From assembly GCA_947169885.1 (NCBI GenBank), contig CAMVRM010000001.1:106306-170305 (forward strand): a stretch of 64,000 nucleotides of DNA, given 5' to 3'. The notes under the pieces were generated by a model that had not been told where the DNA came from, searched no databases, and was given only the letters and a program-made list of their open reading frames with translations. Positions 17,373-25,514 of this stretch are shown piece after piece. A program made the translations under genes and the position numbers. The first letter of the stretch is position 1. Each line of letters starts with the position of its first letter. Origin of the DNA: an uncultured Ruminococcus sp. GTDB lineage: Bacteria > Bacillota > Clostridia > Oscillospirales > Ruminococcaceae.

Positions 17373-17668
17373 TGACAGAACTTGCGGAGCTGGTACTCTG
17401 GTCGGGGCTGCCAATGGCGGCTGCATGGTTTCTGTACCTGCTTGCAGACCGAATTTTTTCGGTAACAAAGCACCTCACTAAGCGTACTACATTTTTCAGT
17501 GAGCGCAAAGCGGCGTTTCAGCTTGCGATACCGTTCGCTTTTATACTGCTTTTCGGAGCGGTGTGTTTGCTGTGCGGACTTCCAAAACAGCTGTACTATG
17601 CAGTTTGCGGAGCGTTCGTAGGTCTTGACTACGGACTTGCGGCTGAAATAATGCGTAACGAACAATAA
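17372..17668 (+). CDS. Small membrane protein, unknown function
   Basis: A 98-residue protein whose ATG shares a base with the serA stop (TAATG), which implies translational coupling. Two hydrophobic segments are visible, about residues 7-28 and 50-85, with a basic Lys/Arg-rich stretch between them, so it is probably a two-helix inner-membrane protein. I recognise no family. Being coupled to serA hints at a role tied to serine metabolism, but nothing in the sequence shows it. Confidence 0.7.
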   Translation: MTELAELVLWSGLPMAAAWFLYLLADRIFSVTKHLTKRTTFFSERKAAFQLAIPFAFILLFGAVCLLCGLPKQLYYAVCGAFVGLDYGLAAEIMRNEQ

Positions 17669-17717
17669 AAAATCTCCCTTATTCCTCTTTTTGGGGAATA
17701 GGGGAGAACTTTTTTTA
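17665..17717 (+). terminator. Bidirectional terminator between the serA unit and rnr
   Basis: TCTCCCTTATTCC (from 17673) pairs with GGAATAGGGGAGA (17695-17707), flanked by an A run on the left and a T run on the right. It can therefore stop transcription from both convergent genes. Confidence 0.85.
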
Positions 17718-19823
17718 TTTGGAATTATCAACGTATTCAAAGTCGACACGTCCGCTTGAAACGTCAACTGCGGCTACTTGTATCATGACACGCTTGCCGA
17801 CAGTGAATACTTCGCCTTTGCCGTGGCGCTTTATGGAGAATTTTCCGTCATATTCATAGTCGGGCATGGGGAGCGAATCAAGGCGCACAAGCCCCTCGCA
17901 GGTGTTGTCCAGCATGACGTACATTCCGTGCGGAACACAGCTTATGATAACGCCCTCGAACACTTCGCCGAGCTGTGATTTAAGATACTCAGCCTTGTAG
18001 CAGTCCTCGCAGTCACGCTCCGTCTGCATTGCGACAAGTTCGGTATCGGTCGCTTGTATCGCCGCCGAGCAGGAGAACTTTCCGAACAGTTCGCCGCAGC
18101 GGTCAGCGTCACCGCTTGCAAGAAATTCCGTCATGATGCGGTGTATCGCCAAGTCGGGATAGCGGCGGATAGGCGAGGTGAAATGTGCGTAGTCTTTCAG
18201 CACAAGTCCGAAGTGACCGAGCGGTTCGGCATCGTAGCGAGCCTTAGCCATTGAGCGCAGAACAAGATTGTTTACAACAGGGAAGCGCTCAGTTCCACGC
18301 TCCCATTCAAGTATCTCGCTGAGCGTCTTAGGCTTAACGCCGCCCTCAAAATTATAGGGGATATTCAGCTCAGTCAGACCTGCTTTGAGGTATTCGAGCC
18401 TGTCGGCAGGCGGGTCTTCGTGGACACGGTATACGAAAGGCAGTCCGTTCTCAGCGCCGAAACGTGCGGCACATTCATTGGCGCAGAGCATGAAGTCCTC
18501 GATAAGTTCCTGACTTATGCCGCTTTGATGCGGTTCAACGCCGATGCAGTAGTCGTTGTCATCTATTATCAGCACGCTCTCGGTGGTGGAGATCTGCGGA
18601 GCGCCGCGGTGAATGCGGTTGCCTTTGAGAATATCCGCAAGCTCTTTCATGACGGGCAGACAGTCCATGACTTCGGCGTATTTTTCGCAGAGAGACTTTG
18701 CATTGTAACCCTCAAGAAGTTCATTTATCTCACTGTAAACGCCCTTAACACGTGAACGAATGACCGACTTTGCGAACTTGTAGTCGGTGATAAAGCCGTT
18801 TTTGTCAAGTTCCATAAGTGCGGAAAATGCAAGTCTGTCCTCGTTGGGGTTAAGCGAACAGATGCCGTTGGAAAGTTCGGTGGGGAGCATCGGGATAACA
18901 CGGTTTGCATAGTAAACGCTCGTTCCACGCTTGTAGGCTTCGGCATCGAGCTTTGAGCCGACAGTGACATAATGTGAAACGTCCGCAATGTGAACGCCCA
19001 GTTTGTAGCCGTTTTCGGTCTTTTCAACGGAGATAGCATCGTCGATGTCCTTGGTCGCCGCACCGTCTATCGTGAAGATAGGCAGGTGACGCAGGTCAAG
19101 GCGGTTGGGGATCTCGGCGTTTATCGAACGGTAATCGGAGACTTGCTTTGCTTCGGCGATGACCTCGGGAGGAAAGATAGGCGTAAGCCCGTTCAGCCCA
19201 AGCACGCTCATGGCACAGACGCTTGCTTTGAGTGAACTGCCGTAAGTCATGATGATCGTGCAACGGTGGTCAGCGTGACTTGCTCCACGAATGCTTATCT
19301 CGGCGAGAACCTTGTCCCCCTCACGCAGGTCGAAGTGACAGGGCTGTTCGATCGTCATGGCATACTTCGAGAGCGTGTCGGGAACGACTTTCAGTTCGCC
19401 CCACTCGTTCACGATGTTGCCTGTGAAGCGTGAAAAGCTTTCCTCGGTTATCTCGATGACCTTGCCCTCGATCTTGTCATCACGTCCCACATAAGTCTGG
19501 ACTTTCACGATGTCCCCCGGAAGTGCGCCATTCAAATATCTTCCTGCAACAAAAAATTCCTCATCGGTGTCGAGGTCACGCACAAAGCCGAAAGTCTTTT
19601 TTATGTGCGAGACTTTGCACTTGCGCAGTTTGTCGCCCGAGGTGAGTATGTAATTTCTGCCCGTGTTTATAAGTTTGCCCTTGCGTGACATTTCTTCAAG
19701 ACCTTTGTCGAGGTCACGCTTTGACAGGTGAGCTTTAAGGGGCTTGTACAGCTCATCGAACGTCAGACCCTCTTTGTGTTTTTTCAGCCTGTCAAGTATA
19801 AATTTTTCAAATTCTTTTCGCAT
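17715..19823 (-). CDS. rnr: Ribonuclease R (RNB-family 3'-5' exoribonuclease)
   Basis: Degrades structured RNA processively from the 3' end. The 702-residue protein has an N-terminal winged-helix region, cold-shock-like RNA-binding domains, and an RNB catalytic domain with GAATKDIDDAISVE, whose aspartates bind magnesium, and HFTSPIRRYPDLAIHR. A C-terminal S1 domain ends in RVDFEYVDNSK. Length and order match RNase R. It starts at 19823 after AAAGGAATA. It is downstream of secG, a common Firmicute order (secG-rnr, often followed by smpB, which is absent here). Confidence 0.95.
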   Translation of the reverse strand: MRKEFEKFILDRLKKHKEGLTFDELYKPLKAHLSKRDLDKGLEEMSRKGKLINTGRNYILTSGDKLRKCKVSHIKKTFGFVRDLDTDEEFFVAGRYLNGALPGDIVKVQTYVGRDDKIEGKVIEITEESFSRFTGNIVNEWGELKVVPDTLSKYAMTIEQPCHFDLREGDKVLAEISIRGASHADHRCTIIMTYGSSLKASVCAMSVLGLNGLTPIFPPEVIAEAKQVSDYRSINAEIPNRLDLRHLPIFTIDGAATKDIDDAISVEKTENGYKLGVHIADVSHYVTVGSKLDAEAYKRGTSVYYANRVIPMLPTELSNGICSLNPNEDRLAFSALMELDKNGFITDYKFAKSVIRSRVKGVYSEINELLEGYNAKSLCEKYAEVMDCLPVMKELADILKGNRIHRGAPQISTTESVLIIDDNDYCIGVEPHQSGISQELIEDFMLCANECAARFGAENGLPFVYRVHEDPPADRLEYLKAGLTELNIPYNFEGGVKPKTLSEILEWERGTERFPVVNNLVLRSMAKARYDAEPLGHFGLVLKDYAHFTSPIRRYPDLAIHRIMTEFLASGDADRCGELFGKFSCSAAIQATDTELVAMQTERDCEDCYKAEYLKSQLGEVFEGVIISCVPHGMYVMLDNTCEGLVRLDSLPMPDYEYDGKFSIKRHGKGEVFTVGKRVMIQVAAVDVSSGRVDFEYVDNSK

Positions 19824-19834
19824 GATATTCCTTT

Positions 19835-19868
19835 CAAAAAAACAGCCCTGCCGACAAAAGCAGGGCTT
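19835..19868 (-). terminator. Terminator between secG and rnr
   Basis: On the minus strand AGCCCTGC (19860-19867) pairs with GCAGGGCT (19844-19851) and a T run follows. The rnr start lies just beyond, so this probably works as a partial attenuator. Confidence 0.75.
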
Positions 19869-19880
19869 ACATGATTGCGG

Positions 19881-20135
19881 TTACTTCTGGAAATGAACGA
19901 TAACGTTCAAAGCAAGAGTAATGATAAAGATCAGCGCCGCCGAGACTTTTGTTAAGCGACCCAGCTTTGCGTCTTTTGTTCTGGACATATTGCCTTCATA
20001 GAAGCTTTCGTTATAGCCGCCGCCGATAGCAGAGGTCAGACCGTCGTCCTTGTTCTCCTGAGCAAGCACAACGAGAACTATGATGATACTGCACAGGATA
20101 AGCACAGCACCTGCAACTATCTCTAAAACGCTCAT
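19881..20135 (-). CDS. secG: Protein-export membrane protein SecG
   Basis: An 84-residue subunit of the SecYEG translocon in the cytoplasmic membrane. It shows two transmembrane segments (about residues 4-24 and 62-80) joined by the conserved QENKDDGLTSAIGGG loop. Length and topology match the family. It has its own consensus promoter and is followed by a terminator and rnr. Confidence 0.95.
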   Translation of the reverse strand: MSVLEIVAGAVLILCSIIIVLVVLAQENKDDGLTSAIGGGYNESFYEGNMSRTKDAKLGRLTKVSAALIFIITLALNVIVHFQK

Positions 20136-20177
20136 GGTGGTTATTCACACCCTTCCTTTTCGGTTGTTATATAGAAT

Positions 20178-20206
20178 ATTATAACATATTACGAGAAAGA
20201 TTGCAA
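20178..20206 (-). promoter_or_regulatory. Promoter of secG
   Basis: Minus-strand TTGCAA (20201-20206) and TATAAT (20178-20183) lie 17 bp apart. Confidence 0.75.
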
Positions 20207-20242
20207 GGGCTTACGAAAAATAAATGTTAATTTTTTGTGAAG

Positions 20243-20815
20243 TTAATTCCACTTTACGGAATAACCCTCATGGTTCAGCAGTTCGATGATCTTATTTGCG
20301 TGCTCGTCCTGCATCGTGCAGGTGTTGTCTCCGCAGGAATAGAGCCTGACAAGTTTGCCGTCTATGACCGCATAAGTCGTCCACTGTCCCGCATCGCAGG
20401 CGGTGTGTTTTTTGGTGAACTCAGCGGAAGTATCGACCTGTTCGGCTTCGAGCAGGCAGGCTTTCAGCAAGTTTTGGTCAGCTTTGGTAAGGCTTTGCGG
20501 CTTTGCGAACTTCTTTTCTTTTTCGAGCCGTGAGAGCAGGTCATCCTCCTTTATGTATTCTTCATCGGAGAAATCGAAAGAATACTGCACGCCGCCGCAG
20601 GTCAGAAAGCTTGCTGTGTAGGTAGCCGCCCATGCGTAGTTCTGATAGGTGAATACAAAAGCGATGTCCTCGGGGTCTCTGTTGAGTTCTGTGTTTGCGG
20701 CACTGTCGAGCGATTGCCGATAACGGCTTTCTGCCGCAAGCGGTGCGACTTTTTGCGGCAGAGTTGCCGCTGATACCATAAGAGTTGCCGAAATAAGTCC
20801 GATAAGTATTTTCAT
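20243..20815 (-). CDS. Predicted secreted protein, unknown function
   Basis: A 190-residue protein with an N-terminal signal peptide (MKILIGLISATLMVSAA) and no lipobox. The mature part contains four to five cysteines (LTCGG, KACLL, HTACD, YSCGDNTCT), possibly forming disulfides. The start at 20815 follows AGGAGGTC; the longer start at 20848 would place the ribosome site inside the gene. I recognise no domain. It is a single-gene unit between secG and the L,D-transpeptidase gene. Confidence 0.75.
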   Translation of the reverse strand: MKILIGLISATLMVSAATLPQKVAPLAAESRYRQSLDSAANTELNRDPEDIAFVFTYQNYAWAATYTASFLTCGGVQYSFDFSDEEYIKEDDLLSRLEKEKKFAKPQSLTKADQNLLKACLLEAEQVDTSAEFTKKHTACDAGQWTTYAVIDGKLVRLYSCGDNTCTMQDEHANKIIELLNHEGYSVKWN

Positions 20816-20931
20816 AAGTATGACCTCCTGTTTGGTGGATATATGCAAATAATTTTCATGATAACAGACCTTAGATAAATTGTGCTGTTACAAATATAGA
20901 CGCTGAACAACATTGCAATATTACACCAGAA

Positions 20932-20973
20932 ACAAAAAAATTCGGCACTCGCAAAAAACGAATGCCGAAAAAA
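20932..20973 (-). terminator. Terminator of the L,D-transpeptidase transcript
   Basis: TTCGGCA/TGCCGAA arms (20941-20947 and 20963-20969) extend into a CG-rich stem and are followed on the minus strand by seven T. It lies beyond the repeat block, so the repeat is part of the gene's 3' untranslated region. Confidence 0.8.
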
Positions 20974-20991
20974 TCAGTAAAACTATAACTC

Positions 20992-21072
20992 ATGAAAGCC
21001 CCGAGCCTCACAATTTAAAAGACTAGCACTATCTTACGTGCGAGGGCAATGAGCCGTCCGCCCGAGGACCGA
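20992..21072 (-). repeat. Dispersed intergenic repeat, copy B
   Basis: The inverted partner of 15681-15761. Read on the minus strand, it has the same orientation relative to its upstream gene as copy A has to serC. The two match without gaps along 81 bp except for a variable 13-bp centre and a few single changes. Confidence 0.8.
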
Positions 21073-21134
21073 GGGCATCGAGCCGTCCGCCCGAGGACCG
21101 AGGACAATGAGCCGTCCGCCCGAGGACCGAGGAC
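21048..21134. repeat. Three tandem 29-bp units abutting a stop codon
   Basis: Units at 21048-21076, 21077-21105 and 21106-21134 share the core GAGCCGTCCGCCCGAGGACC and differ at only a few positions. The first overlaps the dispersed repeat (copy B), so the array looks like local amplification of that repeat's 5' end. The last unit ends exactly at the stop codon of the L,D-transpeptidase gene. Confidence 0.9.
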
Positions 21135-22961
21135 TTACCAATACATAACTACGGGCGTTCCCATATCAATGTTTTCGTAGACGTATTTAGCCGCTTCAAG
21201 GGGCATATTTATACAGCCGTGCGAACCGTTGACGGTGTATGCCGTGCCGCCGAAGTAGCTGTGCCATGTTGCATCGTGCAAACCGACACCGAATGTCGAG
21301 ATGTTGTTCCAGTAGGTGACGGGCGTTGACCAGCTTTCGCCCTCGGAGGTCGAGCCTGTCAGCACCTTGTTCATTTCCTTGTACCATATCTTGTAAACGC
21401 CGCCTGGGGTGTTCCTTGCGGCAGTCGGCAGACCCGAAACGATGTCGCACTCATATTTCTTCTTACCTTTTTCATAGTACCAGAAATGCTGTGCCGCCAG
21501 ATCTACTTCGCAGTAGGTGTCACCGATGTCTGACTCGGCGGTGCGCTCACAGGGGCAGGTGTATTCATAGCCTGTGTCGGGATTTTTGTAGTAATAGGGC
21601 TTGACTTTTGCGGAAATGCCGTCCTTGACAAGATCAGCAAGAAGCAGAGCTGTTTTGTCACGGTCGATCCACCAGCCGTAATCGCCGTCACCCTGCTCAA
21701 CTGTTATGTCTCCACGGGTGGTCGAGTGGAACGGACGTGATTTTCCGTAGCTGTCATACTTTTGCCCAAGTTCCTCAACATACTGCTTGACTTTATCCTC
21801 ATCTACCGAGAAGCCGTCAAGAGGGTCTTCCGTCTGAAAAGTGATCCAGTTTATGCACTCAGCACCGCTCAGCTTTTCGGTGGTGTAGCCAAAGTCGAAC
21901 GTGAACTCAACGTCATACAGCGCATCAAGTTCCGCAAGCTGTTCTCTCAGGTCAGAAGCCTTGACCTCGGGAAGAGCGTAGCAGTTGCAGTTCGTAAGGT
22001 CTATCGAGTATTTTCCTCTGTCGAGAAATCCCTGTATATAATCGTAAAGCGCCTGAACTTTGTCATCATCGATGCTTGTGCCGACAACTTCGGGGACTAT
22101 CTGAAAACCGCTGGTCGTCTTTTCGATGTAAGCGTTTTTCGAGACATCAGTGCTTTTGACGTTTACGATCTTTGTTTCTACCTGCTTGTAGAATTTGTCC
22201 TCGTCAAAGTTGAATTCGACTTTGAAGCTGTATTCCGACGGCTGAGTTTTAGCCTTGAACCAGCCGTTGTGATCCTGCGCATGATAGAGGTCTTCGATGC
22301 TCTTGTCGATGTTGTCAGTGCCGCCGATGTCTTTGAGTGCTATCCTTACATCTGTTTTGTCAGGCTTGGTGAGGGTTATAACATCAGGAGTATCGCTGCT
22401 TTGCCTTACTTCGACAGATGCTTCTTCGGGAGTCATGCCGCTGACATTTGCACCGTTTATGGTGGTGTTTTCAAGAAAGCGTCCGTCATATTTTGCCTTG
22501 CCTGCGGAGAACCAGAACAGTCCGCCTGCACCTGCGGCAACAAGAAGTCCTGCAAGCGTGATGCCGCCTATCGCAAGCCGCTTCATGTTCTGCTTTTTGC
22601 GCTTTTTTTCAAGTTCACGGCGTGCCCTTTCACGGGCGGCAGAAGTGCGTCTGTAACGCTGACCGGCGGGGGTCGAGTGGCGCTCCTGCGGTCGGCGGTT
22701 TCCCTGACCGTTCCTGCGCTGACCGGAACGGGGAGCAGTTCTGTAAACATCGTTGTAGAAAACGGGGTCAAAGCTCTGCTCTGCATACCGCTCAAAAGTG
22801 TCGGAAGAATTGCCGGGATATTTTGGCACTCTGTTGCTTTCAGTGTCTGAGGAAACGTCCGCAAACTGCATCTCTGCGTTGCTTCTCTGAGTCGCAGCCT
22901 CTCTGATCTTCATTGCAAGTTCCTCTTTTGAAAGCTTGCGCTGAGTATTTTCCTCACTCAT
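21135..22961 (-). CDS. Membrane-anchored L,D-transpeptidase (YkuD type)
   Basis: Forms 3-3 cross-links in peptidoglycan or attaches proteins to it. The ~608-residue protein has a cytoplasmic Arg/Gln-rich head of about 130 residues and one transmembrane helix (GGITLAGLLVAAGAGGLFWF). A large extracytoplasmic region that fits PG-binding domains follows. The C-terminal YkuD domain has GLHDATWH and the catalytic NGSHGCINMP. The start at 22961 (MSEENTQRK) is preferred over ATG 22979: GGAG lies upstream of the former and nothing upstream of the latter. It has a long cytoplasmic head that could be regulatory. Repeats follow directly after its stop. Confidence 0.9.
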   Translation of the reverse strand: MSEENTQRKLSKEELAMKIREAATQRSNAEMQFADVSSDTESNRVPKYPGNSSDTFERYAEQSFDPVFYNDVYRTAPRSGQRRNGQGNRRPQERHSTPAGQRYRRTSAARERARRELEKKRKKQNMKRLAIGGITLAGLLVAAGAGGLFWFSAGKAKYDGRFLENTTINGANVSGMTPEEASVEVRQSSDTPDVITLTKPDKTDVRIALKDIGGTDNIDKSIEDLYHAQDHNGWFKAKTQPSEYSFKVEFNFDEDKFYKQVETKIVNVKSTDVSKNAYIEKTTSGFQIVPEVVGTSIDDDKVQALYDYIQGFLDRGKYSIDLTNCNCYALPEVKASDLREQLAELDALYDVEFTFDFGYTTEKLSGAECINWITFQTEDPLDGFSVDEDKVKQYVEELGQKYDSYGKSRPFHSTTRGDITVEQGDGDYGWWIDRDKTALLLADLVKDGISAKVKPYYYKNPDTGYEYTCPCERTAESDIGDTYCEVDLAAQHFWYYEKGKKKYECDIVSGLPTAARNTPGGVYKIWYKEMNKVLTGSTSEGESWSTPVTYWNNISTFGVGLHDATWHSYFGGTAYTVNGSHGCINMPLEAAKYVYENIDMGTPVVMYW

Positions 22962-23043
22962 ATTTTTATCTATCTCCATTCAATATTTTTGTCAAACATC
23001 ATTATCGGACAAATGACCGTCCCTTATCATAATACATTTATCG

Positions 23044-24126
23044 CTATTTAGTTGCGCTTGCCGTCCATGAAACAAGATCTATGAAAGTCCTCGGGTTCAT
23101 GACGGTGAAATACATATCTGGGTAAGTGCCGTTGTCAGCCTTATTTTCATCGGGATATATCTCAGTGAAGCAGTAGCCGTCAGGCGAAACTGTTCTTGTC
23201 CAGCGTGTGTTTTCGGCAAGTCCGCCTTCTATCCTGATGTAATCCGAACCGCCGGAATGTTCGGGTGCATCGGTGCGTTCTTCCGAACCGAAAGAACCTA
23301 TGAGCGTTTCAAGATCGTCGTAATCATCGGGGTCGGTGATGTAGCATTCGCAGTAATCATCGCCGATGTGAAGTTTAACTTTTGCATATTCTGCTTCGTA
23401 AACAGTGAGATTGCAGTATCTGTCGAAAACAAGGTAATATGCTCCTATGCCGTTCCATGCCTTGTATACAGCGGCGCAGTCTTCGGCAGTATCGAGCGAC
23501 TTTGGGTCAAGTTCCTCATAGCCCAGCCACTTGCTTTCATAGAGCGTTTCGCCGTCAAGTGCAATAACAAAGTGCTGAGAGTCATACATATCGTCTTCGC
23601 CGCCCATCAGCTGTTCAAAGCTTATGCGGCTTTTGTCGAAGCTGACACGTTCTTCCGAAATGCTGTCAGCTGATATGCGGTAGTAAACTGTTGAGTTATC
23701 GGTATATCTGACGCTCAGTATCGTAGGAGCAACGGCAGTTATTTTTTTTACACCGTCTGAGGGTATCAGAACGTTTCCCTTGCTGTCCAGAAGTCCGTAG
23801 CCTTTATCGTCCTTGAAGATGTAGCAGCCGTCAAAAGCCGCAGTGCATTTGTAGCCGTCAAAGGGCTGTGTTTCAGGCTCAACGATAAGAGAAGCAGCAT
23901 CGAATGTTGAATAAACGGCGTTTGTCAGAACGTCAGCTTTTGTCATGCCGCGCAGCTGCTCGGGGAACTCGGCGTGTTTTTCGTTCATGCGCACGCTGCT
24001 TTCCGTTGGGGTCTTGCTGGGAGCTGATGTGCCGCTTGTGCTTTCACTCGCACTTCCCGAACCCTTAGAGCAGGCTGCAAGCAGCAAGGCAGCGGTCATA
24101 ACAGGGATTATTCTTCTAAGCTTCAT
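23044..24126 (-). CDS. Lipoprotein with WG-type repeat segment
   Basis: A 360-residue predicted lipoprotein with lipobox LLAAC near residue 18, then a Ser/Thr-rich linker. The segment CYIFKDDKGYGLLDSKGN resembles a WG beta-repeat, but only one such unit is clear. The rest has many Tyr and acidic residues and no enzyme motif. It starts at 24126 after AAAGGGGAC; the 24150 start would add eight residues before the signal peptide. It is transcribed alone from a consensus-like promoter. Function unknown; an extracellular binding role is a guess from the lipobox. Confidence 0.8.
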   Translation of the reverse strand: MKLRRIIPVMTAALLLAACSKGSGSASESTSGTSAPSKTPTESSVRMNEKHAEFPEQLRGMTKADVLTNAVYSTFDAASLIVEPETQPFDGYKCTAAFDGCYIFKDDKGYGLLDSKGNVLIPSDGVKKITAVAPTILSVRYTDNSTVYYRISADSISEERVSFDKSRISFEQLMGGEDDMYDSQHFVIALDGETLYESKWLGYEELDPKSLDTAEDCAAVYKAWNGIGAYYLVFDRYCNLTVYEAEYAKVKLHIGDDYCECYITDPDDYDDLETLIGSFGSEERTDAPEHSGGSDYIRIEGGLAENTRWTRTVSPDGYCFTEIYPDENKADNGTYPDMYFTVMNPRTFIDLVSWTASATK

Positions 24127-24175
24127 AATGTCCCCTTTATATTTTGTCAAATAATAGTGATAATATTCTTATTCT

Positions 24176-24204
24176 ATTATAACTCAGTTTCTCAGAATTT
24201 TCAA
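24176..24204 (-). promoter_or_regulatory. Promoter of the WG-repeat lipoprotein
   Basis: Minus-strand TTGAAA (24199-24204) and TATAAT (24176-24181) are 17 bp apart. Confidence 0.7.
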
Positions 24205-24274
24205 GAGCTTTGAGCAGGTTTTCATCAAAACTTGAAAAACTATCACAGATCATGCAAAAACAGGAGATATTTTA

Positions 24275-25513
24275 TCATGAAAAAGGATAATCTGCAACAA
24301 AAGTTTCAGCCGCTTCGTCAAGTTCCGTCTGACCGTAGTACCACAAGTCGAACAGTCGGAAGAAATCCTCGATACGTGCAGTGTCCTCGAGTTCGGGAGC
24401 CATTAGTTCCATATCCTGTCTGTCGGTGATCTTCATGCTTGCGTCATAAGAAACACCTGTCAGCATATTGCTGACATCAAGCGTTTCAAGTGCCGATTTT
24501 GAAAGCGGAACGCCTTTTTCTGTGCCTTGCAGACGTGCCATTTTTTCGCTGTTGAGCAAAAAGTCGACAAGCTTTGCAGCCTGTTCGGGGTGCTTTACCG
24601 AACGGCTTATGGCATAAAGACAAGTAGGTTTGACGTACCAGCCGAGGCGCTTGCAGTCAGGCTCGCAGATGTAATCTCCGACTGTGACTGTGCCGCCCCT
24701 GTCTTCGAGCGGAACAACATAAAACTGTGCATCGGACACCCACCTTATAACGCCTGCCGATTTTTTATCAAGAAATTTTTCCTTGTTGTTATCTTCTCTT
24801 GAAAAAACGCCCTCGTTGATAAGCTGTGCTTCAAACTCGAACATCGACTTTACGTTTTCGACATCAAATTCGCCGAAAGCTTTTTTGCCCGTTATCTGTT
24901 CTTCATGGGCGACAAGAGTTATCCACTGGTTTTTCTGCGACGCATCGAACAGCAGAACACCCGTTGGTTCAAGCACATCGGCGCAGGCAAACAGATCATC
25001 CCATGTTTTCGGGACAGTAAGTCCGTTGTCTGCAAGGATACGTTCGTTGTAATAAAAGGTCATGGCGTTGAGCGAGATAGGGATAGCGTTGAGTTTGCCG
25101 TTTCTCGTTCCGTATTCGAGTTCAGCTTCCGAGAAGTTGCTCAGGCGGATAGTGTCGCTGAGTTCGTTCAAGTCATAGAAACCTTCGCCGTCAGGGGAAT
25201 ATTCGTCCAGCCATGCTGAATTTATTTGCAGCACGTCATATTCGTTGCCCGACATCATGAGCGCATCAAGGTTCTCCTTGTATCCCGTAAATTCGTTGGA
25301 ATATGGTCTTATGGAGATGTTATCGTTATCTTGCTCGAATATTTCGATGCCCTCCATTGTATAGTCACTGCGCATCTCGCTGCCCCACCATGCAAAGGTT
25401 ATCTTGTCGGGGCGTTCAATAGGCTCGTGTATCTCTCGGCTTTCAAATGTGCAGCCCGAAAGAGCGAGCACCAAGAGTATGCACAGCGCTTTTTTTGCGG
25501 AAAAATGCTTCAT
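24275..25513 (-). CDS. Extracellular solute-binding lipoprotein, sugar ABC-transporter type
   Basis: A 412-residue protein with lipobox LALSGC and a family 1 solute-binding fold: ITFAWWGSEMR at the start of the mature domain, IEIFEQDNDN, then YDVLQINSAWLDEY and YYNERILADNGLTVPKTWDDL. Such proteins deliver sugars or oligosaccharides to ABC importers, but no permease or ATPase gene is next to it. Its start lies one base after the stop of the degenerate GGDEF gene, so the two are translationally coupled. A sensory role, passing ligand information to that membrane protein, is a reasonable inference. The 25513 start is supported by the signal peptide. Confidence 0.88.
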   Translation of the reverse strand: MKHFSAKKALCILLVLALSGCTFESREIHEPIERPDKITFAWWGSEMRSDYTMEGIEIFEQDNDNISIRPYSNEFTGYKENLDALMMSGNEYDVLQINSAWLDEYSPDGEGFYDLNELSDTIRLSNFSEAELEYGTRNGKLNAIPISLNAMTFYYNERILADNGLTVPKTWDDLFACADVLEPTGVLLFDASQKNQWITLVAHEEQITGKKAFGEFDVENVKSMFEFEAQLINEGVFSREDNNKEKFLDKKSAGVIRWVSDAQFYVVPLEDRGGTVTVGDYICEPDCKRLGWYVKPTCLYAISRSVKHPEQAAKLVDFLLNSEKMARLQGTEKGVPLSKSALETLDVSNMLTGVSYDASMKITDRQDMELMAPELEDTARIEDFFRLFDLWYYGQTELDEAAETFVADYPFS

Positions 25514-25514
25514 A

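Noticed and set aside
21048..21134. Short CRISPR array
   Set aside because: The 29-bp units are directly adjacent with no spacers, and no cas genes are in the window.
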